DNA of 17,145 bases from an uncultured Bacilli bacterium (GTDB lineage: Bacteria; Bacillota_I; Bacilli_A; RF39; UBA660), in contig CALVIA010000018.1 in the NCBI GenBank assembly GCA_944329255.1, positions 1 through 17,145 of the forward strand, in the 5' to 3' direction. Positions 1 to 7,661 of the stretch are shown piece by piece (position 1 is the first letter of the stretch; every line of letters starts with the position of its first letter). Both the position numbers and the translations under genes were made by a program. The notes beneath the pieces are model-generated. The model was not told where the DNA came from. It worked only from the letters and a program-made list of their open reading frames with translations, and made no database searches.

Positions 1-19
1 TTTTTTTTAATTAATTTAA

Positions 20-47
20 TAGACAAAAAAAATAAAATATGTATAAT
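20..47 (+). promoter_or_regulatory. SigA-type promoter of lon
   Basis: A -35 TAGACA (20-25) and a perfect -10 TATAAT (42-47) are separated by 16 bases. Transcription would begin near 54, leaving a leader of about 20 bases before the lon start. The -35 is followed by an A-run. No CIRCE or CtsR operator is visible, so heat-shock control is not shown. Confidence 0.65.
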
Positions 48-75
48 ATAGGTTGTTTCTGGAGGGATGTGCATT

Positions 76-2394
76 ATGGTTAAAACAAATTTACCAGTTA
101 TAATTTTAAAAGGCGCTATTTTATTGCCATATTGCGAATTCAGATTGGAATTAAATAATGAAATTGATAGAAATATTATAGATTTAGCAGAAAAAAATCA
201 TGATTCTAATTTATTAATTGTTAGCCCTAAAAATCCTTTAGAAGAGAATATAAATATAGATGAATTGCCTAAAATAGGAACAGTAGTAAAAATTTCTATG
301 AAAATGCAAATAGGTAAAATAACAAGAGTGGTTTTAGAAGGATTAAATAGAGTAAATATCGTTGATTATAAAAATTATAACAATGAAAAAAACATATTAA
401 GTGCTACTATAACATCAACTACACAATTTGCAATGGCTCCAGTGGATGAAAAAGCATTAATAAGAAAATTGCAAAAAAGAGTTGAAACATATATACTAAA
501 AGTTCCTAATAGAGGTAATAGTATTTTATCTTTAATAACAAATACAAGTAGTATATCAAAATTAACAGATATTGTTGCTAATTATTTGCCAATTGAATTT
601 GAACGTAGATTGGAGTATTTAAATACAATTAATCCTTATAAAAGAGTAATAATGTTATTTGAAGATATAAAAACAGAAGAAGAGATATTGGAACTTGATA
701 AAAAAATAGATATTAAATTAAAAAAAGCACTAGATGACAGTCAAAAAGAATTTTTACTTCGTGAAAGAATAAGACTGATTAGAGAAGAATTAGGAGATGT
801 TAATCCTAAGGAATCAGATGTTAATGAATTAAAAGAGAAAATAGAAAAAAATGATTTTCCAATAAAAATTAAAGATAAATTAAAAAGTGAAATAAAAAAA
901 TATGAATTAATGAATTCAAATTCACCAGAATTAGGAATTGTAAGAAATTATATAGAATTAATGATATCTTTACCTTGGAATAAAAGTACAAAAGATAATA
1001 AAGACCTAAAAAATGCTAGAAAAAAACTAGATTCAACACACTATGGTTTAGAAAAAGTTAAAGATAGAATAATTGAATATTTAGCAGTAAAACAAATGAG
1101 TAATAACTTAACTTCGCCTATAATATGTTTAGTTGGTCCTCCTGGAGTAGGAAAAACATCATTGGCAAAATCTATTGCTGATTGTATGAACAGGGAATTT
1201 GTAAAAATATCTGTTGGTGGAGTAAATGATGAAGCAGAAATAATTGGACATAGAAGAACATATATCGGTTCAAATCCGGGAAGAATAATTACTGCAATGA
1301 AAAAAGCTAAAAGTAATAATCCAGTATTTTTAATTGATGAAATAGACAAGATGACAAAAGATATAAAAGGAGATCCTGCAAGTGCATTGTTGGAAGTTTT
1401 AGATAAAGAACAAAATAATAAATTTATAGATAATTATGTAGAAGAAGAATTTGATTTATCAAATGTTTTATTTATATTAACAGCAAATTATATTGATCAA
1501 ATTCCTATTGAGTTGAGAGATAGATTAGAAATAATAAATTTAACTGGTTATACTGAATATGAAAAAGTTGATATATCAAAAAAACATTTAATTAAAAAAC
1601 AAATTATTTTGCATGGCCTTTCAAATAAAAATGTTAGTTTCTCTGATAAAGCAATTTTATTGATTATAAGAAAATATACAAGAGAAGCGGGTGTAAGAGA
1701 ATTAGAAAGAATAATTGCTACAGTTTTAAGAAAAATTGTTACAGATATTTTGGAAAAAAATAATCAAAAGAAATATAACATTACAGAAAAAAATTTATGT
1801 AATTTTTTAGGCAGGGAAAAATATGGATATGAGTATATTAACAATTCTGATGTTGGAGTTGTAAATGGACTTGCATATACAGATTACGGAGGATCTACAT
1901 TACCTATAGAAGTTACTTATTATAAAGGAAATGGAGAATTAACATTAACTGGATCTTTAGGAGAAGTTATGAAAGAAAGTGCTAAAATAGCACTTAGTTA
2001 TATAAAAAGTAATTATGACTTTTTTGATATTCAATATGATATATTAGTAAATAGCAATATACATATTCATGTTCCGGAAGGAGCAATAAAAAAAGATGGG
2101 CCATCAGCAGGAATAACAATTACAACTGCAATAATAAGTGCATTTACAAATAAAAAAATTAGTAATAAAATTGCGATGACAGGAGAAATTACTTTAAGGG
2201 GAAAAGTACTACCAATTGGTGGATTAAAAGAGAAAATTATGGGTGCTCAAAGAAATAATATTAATTTAATTATAATGCCAAAAGAAAATGAAAAAGATTT
2301 AGAAGATATACCTAATGAAATTAAACAAAACATTAAATATGAATTTGTAGAAGACTATAAAGAAATATATGAAATAATAAAAAAATATCAATAA
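76..2394 (+). CDS. lon: ATP-dependent Lon protease (LonA type)
   Basis: Cytosolic AAA+ serine protease that unfolds and degrades damaged and regulatory proteins. The order is the LonA one: N-terminal substrate-binding domain (about 1-210), helical linker, AAA+ module with Walker A GPPGVGKTS (354-362) and Walker B FLIDEID (418-424), then the C-terminal protease domain. The catalytic Ser lies in KDGPSAG (S677) and the Lys in PIGGLKEK (K718), so it should be active. Its 772 residues are normal for LonA. An ATG at 67 touches the GGAGGG Shine-Dalgarno (61-66); the ATG at 76 is 9 bases downstream and gives the usual LonA beginning, so I choose 76. It is monocistronic, with its own promoter and a terminator that overlaps the stop codon. 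Confidence 0.96.
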   Translation: MVKTNLPVIILKGAILLPYCEFRLELNNEIDRNIIDLAEKNHDSNLLIVSPKNPLEENINIDELPKIGTVVKISMKMQIGKITRVVLEGLNRVNIVDYKNYNNEKNILSATITSTTQFAMAPVDEKALIRKLQKRVETYILKVPNRGNSILSLITNTSSISKLTDIVANYLPIEFERRLEYLNTINPYKRVIMLFEDIKTEEEILELDKKIDIKLKKALDDSQKEFLLRERIRLIREELGDVNPKESDVNELKEKIEKNDFPIKIKDKLKSEIKKYELMNSNSPELGIVRNYIELMISLPWNKSTKDNKDLKNARKKLDSTHYGLEKVKDRIIEYLAVKQMSNNLTSPIICLVGPPGVGKTSLAKSIADCMNREFVKISVGGVNDEAEIIGHRRTYIGSNPGRIITAMKKAKSNNPVFLIDEIDKMTKDIKGDPASALLEVLDKEQNNKFIDNYVEEEFDLSNVLFILTANYIDQIPIELRDRLEIINLTGYTEYEKVDISKKHLIKKQIILHGLSNKNVSFSDKAILLIIRKYTREAGVRELERIIATVLRKIVTDILEKNNQKKYNITEKNLCNFLGREKYGYEYINNSDVGVVNGLAYTDYGGSTLPIEVTYYKGNGELTLTGSLGEVMKESAKIALSYIKSNYDFFDIQYDILVNSNIHIHVPEGAIKKDGPSAGITITTAIISAFTNKKISNKIAMTGEITLRGKVLPIGGLKEKIMGAQRNNINLIIMPKENEKDLEDIPNEIKQNIKYEFVEDYKEIYEIIKKYQ

Positions 2395-2407
2395 TTGATA
2401 TTTTTTT
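2381..2407 (+). terminator. Rho-independent terminator of lon
   Basis: An 11-bp perfect stem (2381-2391 with 2395-2405) with loop TAA, the lon stop codon, runs into a T-run. The stem has only one GC pair, so it may be leaky. Confidence 0.65.
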
Positions 2408-2443
2408 ATTATTAAAATTTTTTTTTTTAAAACAACATATAAC

Positions 2444-2473
2444 TTGACACAAAATAAAATAATTTGATACAAT
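2444..2473 (+). promoter_or_regulatory. Strong SigA-type promoter of the WXG100 gene pair
   Basis: A perfect -35 TTGACA (2444-2449) is followed after 18 bases by TACAAT (2468-2473), which has an extended -10 TG one base upstream (2465-2466). This is the best promoter in the window. It gives a leader of about 50 bases that includes a small hairpin (AAGAGA 2482-2487 with TCTCTT 2495-2500) near the expected transcript 5' end. Confidence 0.72.
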
Positions 2474-2530
2474 CTTATTGTAAGAGAAGATAAATCTCTT
2501 TGATAAAGTGAATTTGAAAGGAGAATATAT

Positions 2531-3148
2531 ATGGCAAATATCGGTGGGGTATATTATGAGCAAATGCCTCAAATAGCATCAAAGATGAGAGAAGATGCAA
2601 TGTTACTTAATCAAGAAATTTCATCTGCATATTCAAGTATAACAAATATGCATAATGATTGGTATGGAATAAGATATAATGATTTAGTAAAAGCATTTAA
2701 TAACTTAATACCAAGTTTAAATGAAATGCTTGAATTGGTAGTTGTAAAAATACCATTTGCAATGCAAACAATAGCAAATAATTATGCAATGGCTGATAGA
2801 GGAGAAAATGTTGTATCTGTAGGTAATGAATCTGCTAACAAAATACAAAATATAACAATTAGTAATGATGTTGGAATGAGATTTATAACAGATAGAGTTA
2901 GAGATGTACAATCAAGAGTTTCAAATAATTTCAGGAGTGCTAAAAATTTAATGAATAATATTGAAAGTACATTTTCTAATTTACCATGGCAAAGTGACTC
3001 TGCAGAAGTATTTAGAAGTACATTTATAAAATTAAAAAACGATATAGTTACAGAATTTGAAAATATTGATACTCAATTTGTAAAATTGATGCAACAAGCA
3101 CAACAAGATATCGAAAACGCAGAAAGAGCTAATAATATAAATGTATAA
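2531..3148 (+). CDS. Tandem WXG100-like protein (type VII secretion substrate or helper)
   Basis: A 205-residue, nearly all-helical protein that reads as two WXG100 helical hairpins in one chain. The first has the W-x-G turn (W44-Y-G46) between two helices and ends with YAMAD (85-89), matching the YxxxD/E type VII export signal. The second has a degenerate turn, LPWQSDSA (W153), followed by a long helix. WXG100 proteins are usually about 100-residue dimers, so this resembles a covalent dimer. There is no signal peptide or membrane segment. The Shine-Dalgarno AAAGGAG (2517-2523) is 7 bases from the ATG. Given the strong promoter and the large secreted-type gene downstream, it is probably a co-secreted partner or chaperone of that protein. 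The family call rests on W-x-G spacing and helical pattern; pairing is inferred. Confidence 0.72.
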   Translation: MANIGGVYYEQMPQIASKMREDAMLLNQEISSAYSSITNMHNDWYGIRYNDLVKAFNNLIPSLNEMLELVVVKIPFAMQTIANNYAMADRGENVVSVGNESANKIQNITISNDVGMRFITDRVRDVQSRVSNNFRSAKNLMNNIESTFSNLPWQSDSAEVFRSTFIKLKNDIVTEFENIDTQFVKLMQQAQQDIENAERANNINV

Positions 3149-3151
3149 TTT

Positions 3152-3193
3152 AAAGGAAGCATTTTAATGGCTTTCTTTATTTGTATTTGTATT
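3152..3193 (+). terminator. Attenuator-like hairpin between the WXG100 gene and the large effector
   Basis: A 9-bp stem with one G-U pair (3152-3160 with 3170-3178, 9-base loop) is followed by a T-rich but interrupted tail to 3193. It sits 3 bases after the stop of the first gene, and I see no separate promoter for the second. Partial termination would give more of the small protein than of the large one. Confidence 0.55.
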
Positions 3194-3215
3194 AAATAAT
3201 GGAGGAATAGAAAAT

Positions 3216-5546
3216 ATGTATGTAAAAGATGCTGGTGGTGGTGGAGGTTCAAGTAGTTCTAGAAAGTCATACTCTAGTTATAAAAATACTTCATCAAATA
3301 CTGAAGATAATTCCGGACCAAGCGCTGCTGAATTATTTGCGGCAGCAAAAAGAAAAGTATATAGAGAAATAAAAGAATATACTAAAGAAGCTCGAGAATA
3401 TGTAAAAAAAATAAATACAACTTTGGAAAATGTTTCTAATATAATACAAGATGCTTTAACCGGTGGAACAGCTCAATTAATAAAAAATAATATTTCTAAT
3501 GTAATAAAAAATACAGTTAATGTTGGTAATGAATTAGGAAATATATACGAAAAAGCAAATCAAAAAGAAAAAGAATATGGTGGAATTTCAAATTCGTATC
3601 TTCCACCAATGGAAAAAGAGAAAACAAATATAATAACTAGTAAAAATCCGTCAATATACCACTGTGATACTAACTTGCTTAGAAATAATGTTATGCCACT
3701 ATTAAATGGGACAAATAGTTATTTTCAAAAAGCGACTGAAACAACTTCTAAAATTCCAATAGAAGAAGGATGCGAAAGTGTAAGCCAAATTGCACCAAAA
3801 TTAAATAATATAAAAGATTCTGTAAAAAAAATTATAGATGAAGTATTGGATGCAATTGATAAAGCAGAGGAAGCAGAAAGAAAAAATACGATTGTAGTAA
3901 ATGATTTATTTTCCTCATTATTAAATTCTAATGATAAAAAAAAATCTGAAAGTAGTACAAACAGTAAAAAGTCACAAAATTATTTTGGAACTTTGTACGA
4001 CAATTCTATATCTAAAAAAATGACTTATGTTTCAAATAATAAAAACATTATTGATATGCTAGCTAATAAGTTGGAAGTAAATGTTGAAGGGAAACCTCAA
4101 TCTGTGGCGATAGATACAATTGAAGCAAAAATATTTGCAGATAAATATAATATAGATACTACTGGAAAAACTACTCAAGAGATTGTTAAAGAAGTAGCTG
4201 ATAAAGTAGGGGTTGATGCATATGAAAAAACAATATCTAAAAATGAAATGCCTTTAATAAATCAATTAGATTATGAAAATATTAAATTTGGAAGTTCAAA
4301 TATAAAAATATCAGGAAGTGCCCCTACAAGTTTGTGTATGCTTGGTTCATGGGCTACGGGAAGCTTAATAACTCCAGATGAATTAATGAAAAATCATCCA
4401 GAATTTGGTAAATATTATAGTAAAGAAAATGGTGGAAGTGAACTTTTATTAAAAGACGAAGCAGCTTTAAATGAGTTAAATTTAAAATATGAAAATAAGT
4501 ATGCATATGAAAAAGCATGGATTGATGGAGAATTAGAAAAATCATTAGAAAAGGGTTGTGTCGCAATTTGGAGAACTACAGATAAAAGATTTACACAATC
4601 TGTATGTTACATTGCAGTAAGTGGTATAACAGAAGATGGGAAATTAATATTAAAAGACCCTAATGGAAATAACTATGAATCATCTGATTTTCTAAAAAAT
4701 GGATATTCTAATGGTTTTAATATGAAAGATATTGCTTCATGTGGAGGAGATTTTTATATATTTAGTTCAGATAATGAAGTTCAAAATCAAACATCTTCAA
4801 TGAAACCAAATTCAGTAGTATTATCTGAAATAAATGAAAAACTTACAGGAACCGTCGAATCAGATTTGTATAATACTATAAATGAATTAAAAGAAGAAAA
4901 CAAAAATATTACAATATCAAATGAAAAGAACACTGATATTCAAAATGTCTCAATAGAAAATAGTATAGAAGATATAGAACAAAAAGATTTAATAGAAAAT
5001 GATGATTCAGAAATTTATTATTCAAAATCAAATATGCCACATCAGATTAAAACAAAGTGGGATAGTGGATACTTAACAGCAAGAAAAGGTTTTATAGATT
5101 ATCATACAAATGATGGAACACATTATTCGGAAACATGGTGTCCACTAGAAGTAAATGGTCTTGTGCAAAATATTAGAAAATATGAAGGTATAAATTATGA
5201 ACAGTGGACTCGTGAAGATGGTGTTCAAATGTATGGACCCTATGTTATGGTTGCAGCTGATGTGAAGCAAAGAGAAGAGTGGAGTGGTGGAAGAGAAAAT
5301 GCAAAATATGAATACGGAGATATAGTTGAAACAAGTCTTGGAACAGGAATAGTAATTGATTATTGTGAAAGGTCTGAAAATACAAGAATTGCAACTAATG
5401 GAGAACAAACTCATTTTGATATATATACTAAGTGGCATGACGGTGGAAAGTATGGAGAAATAGGATATTCAGAAGAATATACTCAAAGGGATATTGCTCC
5501 ATCTCCAAATGAAATAGGTAATGCAAATTATGCAAGACATCCATAA
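3216..5546 (+). CDS. Large multidomain putative type VII secreted protein: inactive C39-like domain plus 3D-like C-terminal domain
   Basis: 776 residues, not recognised as a named family. Visible layout: Gly/Ser-rich disordered start (7-34); helical Lys/Glu-rich region with WXG100/LXG-like character (about 37-230); linker; papain-like C39_2-type domain (about 345-516); low-complexity Glu/Asn/Ile linker (520-600); and a C-terminal domain (about 600-762). In the C39-like domain INQLDY, PTSL, FT and DPN mark the fold, but the Cys of GCGPTS is Ser (GSAPTS, S368) and the GHF His is Cys (C464), so proteolysis is unlikely. In the C-terminal domain MVAAD (D682), GDIVETSLGTGIVIDYCE (D715) and HFDIYTKW (D735) keep the three-Asp spacing of 3D/RlpA-like double-psi barrels, which cleave or bind peptidoglycan. 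There is no Sec signal peptide. Shine-Dalgarno GGAGG (3201-3205). A polymorphic toxin or cell-wall effector role is inferred. Confidence 0.62.
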   Translation: MYVKDAGGGGGSSSSRKSYSSYKNTSSNTEDNSGPSAAELFAAAKRKVYREIKEYTKEAREYVKKINTTLENVSNIIQDALTGGTAQLIKNNISNVIKNTVNVGNELGNIYEKANQKEKEYGGISNSYLPPMEKEKTNIITSKNPSIYHCDTNLLRNNVMPLLNGTNSYFQKATETTSKIPIEEGCESVSQIAPKLNNIKDSVKKIIDEVLDAIDKAEEAERKNTIVVNDLFSSLLNSNDKKKSESSTNSKKSQNYFGTLYDNSISKKMTYVSNNKNIIDMLANKLEVNVEGKPQSVAIDTIEAKIFADKYNIDTTGKTTQEIVKEVADKVGVDAYEKTISKNEMPLINQLDYENIKFGSSNIKISGSAPTSLCMLGSWATGSLITPDELMKNHPEFGKYYSKENGGSELLLKDEAALNELNLKYENKYAYEKAWIDGELEKSLEKGCVAIWRTTDKRFTQSVCYIAVSGITEDGKLILKDPNGNNYESSDFLKNGYSNGFNMKDIASCGGDFYIFSSDNEVQNQTSSMKPNSVVLSEINEKLTGTVESDLYNTINELKEENKNITISNEKNTDIQNVSIENSIEDIEQKDLIENDDSEIYYSKSNMPHQIKTKWDSGYLTARKGFIDYHTNDGTHYSETWCPLEVNGLVQNIRKYEGINYEQWTREDGVQMYGPYVMVAADVKQREEWSGGRENAKYEYGDIVETSLGTGIVIDYCERSENTRIATNGEQTHFDIYTKWHDGGKYGEIGYSEEYTQRDIAPSPNEIGNANYARHP

Positions 5547-5550
5547 TATA

Positions 5551-5588
5551 AAAAAATATAACATTTATATATAAGTTATATTTTTTTT
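5551..5588 (+). terminator. Rho-independent terminator of the WXG100 unit
   Basis: A 12-bp perfect AT-rich stem (5551-5562 with 5575-5586, 12-base loop) ends in an eight-base T-run just after the effector stop. Confidence 0.65.
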
Positions 5589-5628
5589 ATTTATAATATT
5601 TTTATATTATATTATAAGAAATTATTTT

Positions 5629-5646
5629 TATAATTTATGTTATAAT
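5629..5646 (+). promoter_or_regulatory. Candidate promoter region of murT-gatD
   Basis: Two perfect -10 hexamers are present, TATAAT at 5629-5634 and at 5641-5646. The second carries an extended TG (5638-5639) but would put the transcript start almost on the Shine-Dalgarno; the first leaves a leader of about 24 bases. No convincing -35 is seen in the surrounding AT tract. Confidence 0.45.
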
Positions 5647-5664
5647 AAAAATGAGGTGTACATT

Positions 5665-6981
5665 ATGAATAAAATAACAATTATAATATGTAAGTTTGCA
5701 TCAATTATATTAAAATTAATGGGAAGAGGTTCTAATTTCCCAGGGGCTCTTGCTTTAAAAATTAATAAAAACATAATAAATTACTTTAAAATGCCTAAAC
5801 TTGTAATAGCGGTAACAGGAAGTGCAGGGAAAGGAAGCACATCATCCATAATAGCAAATGTATTAGAAAAAGATAATAAAAAAGTAATTTATAATAAATA
5901 TGGTAGTAATATGTTGCCAGGTATTTTATCATTGTTAATTTCAAATTGTTCTTTAAATGGGAAAATAAAGACAGATGCTGTTGTAATGGAAGTAGATGAA
6001 AGATATACTAAAGTTATATTTGATGCCCTAAAACCAAAATATGTAGTAATAACAAATATATGTAGAGACCAACCACCAAGGCATGGTAATGTAGATTTAG
6101 TATTTGAAAAAATAAACAGTGCTATAACAAATGATATGACATTAATTTTAAATGGTGACGATCCTTATTTAAGAAAATTTGATAAATGTAAAAATGTTAT
6201 ATATTATGGTATAAATAAAAATAAATATTCTTATAAAATTAATAAATTTAATAATATAAATATAAGTTATTGTCCAATTTGTAATAATAAATTAAAATAC
6301 AATTATTATCATATTGAATCATTGGGAGATTATTATTGTGATAAATGTAGTTTCAAAAGACCAAAGATTGATTATTTAGCATCAATAATTAATTTAGATA
6401 AGAAATATATTATTATAAATAATAATAAAATAAAAATATCTTTTAATGTTTTGTATTGTGCATATAATATTCTTGCCGCTTATTCACTATTATCAACAAT
6501 TAAAATAGATGAAAAAAAATTATCAAATTATATATCTAATTTAGAAAATAATAATAAACTTAATGAATTTATCAATTATAAATCAAAAAAAATTTATGTA
6601 TTAAATAATAAAAATGAAAATAGTACAACATTTAATCAATCTGTTTTATTTGCATCAAATAATAAAGAAAAAAAGATAATTATAATTGGGTGGAAAGAAA
6701 TAAGTAGAAGGTATAAACATAATGATATGTCATGGTTATATGATATTGAATTTGAATTATTAAATAATAAATATACAGAAAAAATAATATGTCTTGGTAG
6801 AGATAAATATGATATAGCAACAAGAATGAAGTATGCTGGATTTAAAAAAAATCAAATAATAATATTAGATTCTATGGAAAAATTAAAAAATATTTTAAAT
6901 AATAAAAATGTAAAAAATATATATGCTATTGTAAATTTTGATTACGTAGAACCAATAAAAAGACTATTTAGGGAGGATTAA
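5665..6981 (+). CDS. murT: MurT-like Mur ligase-family subunit (lipid II isoglutaminyl synthase)
   Basis: In Gram-positive bacteria MurT with GatD amidates the D-Glu of lipid II, using ATP. This 438-residue protein has the family layout: Mur ligase P-loop (51-59), VVMEVDE (106-112), TNICRDQ (130-136), a four-Cys zinc ribbon (C203, C206, C225, C228), and the MurT-specific C-terminal domain with D354-M-S-W-L-Y-D360. Two signature motifs are altered. The P-loop reads TGSAGKGST rather than the usual TGTNGKTT, resembling folylpolyglutamate synthase, and the usual RDQLDRYGE reads RDQPPRHGN. A GTG at 5656 lies inside the GAGGTG Shine-Dalgarno, so I take the ATG at 5665, 6 bases after it. gatD begins one base after the stop, so the two are translationally coupled. 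Family assignment is firm; canonical activity is less sure. Confidence 0.88.
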   Translation: MNKITIIICKFASIILKLMGRGSNFPGALALKINKNIINYFKMPKLVIAVTGSAGKGSTSSIIANVLEKDNKKVIYNKYGSNMLPGILSLLISNCSLNGKIKTDAVVMEVDERYTKVIFDALKPKYVVITNICRDQPPRHGNVDLVFEKINSAITNDMTLILNGDDPYLRKFDKCKNVIYYGINKNKYSYKINKFNNINISYCPICNNKLKYNYYHIESLGDYYCDKCSFKRPKIDYLASIINLDKKYIIINNNKIKISFNVLYCAYNILAAYSLLSTIKIDEKKLSNYISNLENNNKLNEFINYKSKKIYVLNNKNENSTTFNQSVLFASNNKEKKIIIIGWKEISRRYKHNDMSWLYDIEFELLNNKYTEKIICLGRDKYDIATRMKYAGFKKNQIIILDSMEKLKNILNNKNVKNIYAIVNFDYVEPIKRLFRED

Positions 6982-6982
6982 T

Positions 6983-7651
6983 ATGACTGTATATATAGCA
7001 CACTTATATTATGATTTAATGAACCTATATGGCGAAAATGGAAATATTAAATCAATAAAATACTTATTGGAAAGTCAAAAAATTAAAGTTATAATTGATA
7101 ATATTTCTTTAAATGATAATATTGATTTTAATAAATATGATTTAATTGTTATTGGATGTGGTACTTATAATAACTTAAAATTATCGTTAAATCATTTAAA
7201 AAAATATAAAAAAGACATAAATGAATATATTGAAAGTAATAAATTTATATTAGCTACTGGTAATAGTATTGAATTATTTGGACAAAAAATTGATGAGATT
7301 GAAGCTTTAAAAATATTTAATTATAATTCAAAAAAATTAGATAAAAGAATTGTTGGTGATTGTATTACAACAACTAATTTAATAAAAACTAAAATAATAG
7401 GATTTCAAAATAGGGAATCATATATAGATGAAATTACTAATAATTTATTTAAAGATAAAGATATAGGTATAAAATATAAAAACTTTTATGGCACATATTT
7501 ACTAGGACCAATTTTAATTAGAAATCCAGAATTTGCAAAATACTTTGTTAATGAATTAATAAAAAGAAAAAATAAAAATTATAAAATAAAAAAATATGAT
7601 TTATCATTAGAAAAAAAAGCATATAATGAATATTTTAAGACTTATTATTAA
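6983..7651 (+). CDS. gatD: GatD-like glutamine amidotransferase subunit, catalytic residues lost
   Basis: GatD is the class I (CobB/CobQ-like) glutaminase that feeds ammonia to MurT. Family marks are plain: LMNLYGENGN (12-21), the DLIVIG strand (53-58), GFQN (140-143), and GTYLLGPIL (170-178) against the usual GTYLHGPIL. The nucleophile loop, normally ICGGYQLLG, reads TGNSIELFG (92-100), with Gly93 in place of Cys. The catalytic His of GTYLHG is Leu174. The glycine-rich GGGxDREQ motif has become GCGTYNNL. Glutamine hydrolysis by the normal mechanism is therefore not expected, although the reading frame is intact and 222 residues is near normal. The Shine-Dalgarno GGGAGG (6971-6976) lies inside the end of murT. 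It may act as a structural partner or use free ammonia. Confidence 0.85.
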   Translation: MTVYIAHLYYDLMNLYGENGNIKSIKYLLESQKIKVIIDNISLNDNIDFNKYDLIVIGCGTYNNLKLSLNHLKKYKKDINEYIESNKFILATGNSIELFGQKIDEIEALKIFNYNSKKLDKRIVGDCITTTNLIKTKIIGFQNRESYIDEITNNLFKDKDIGIKYKNFYGTYLLGPILIRNPEFAKYFVNELIKRKNKNYKIKKYDLSLEKKAYNEYFKTYY

Positions 7652-7661
7652 GTCTTTTTTT
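7637..7661 (+). terminator. Terminator of murT-gatD inside the gatD/SEDS overlap
   Basis: An 8-bp perfect stem (AAGACTTA 7637-7644 with TAAGTCTT 7649-7656) with loop TTAT runs into a T-run to 7661. It contains the stop codons of both convergent genes. On the minus strand the hairpin is followed by A-rich sequence, so it should terminate only the plus-strand transcript. Confidence 0.65.

Noticed and set aside
67..75. Upstream ATG giving lon three extra residues
   Set aside because: It touches the GGAGGG Shine-Dalgarno with no spacing; the ATG at 76 has correct spacing and the conserved N-terminus.
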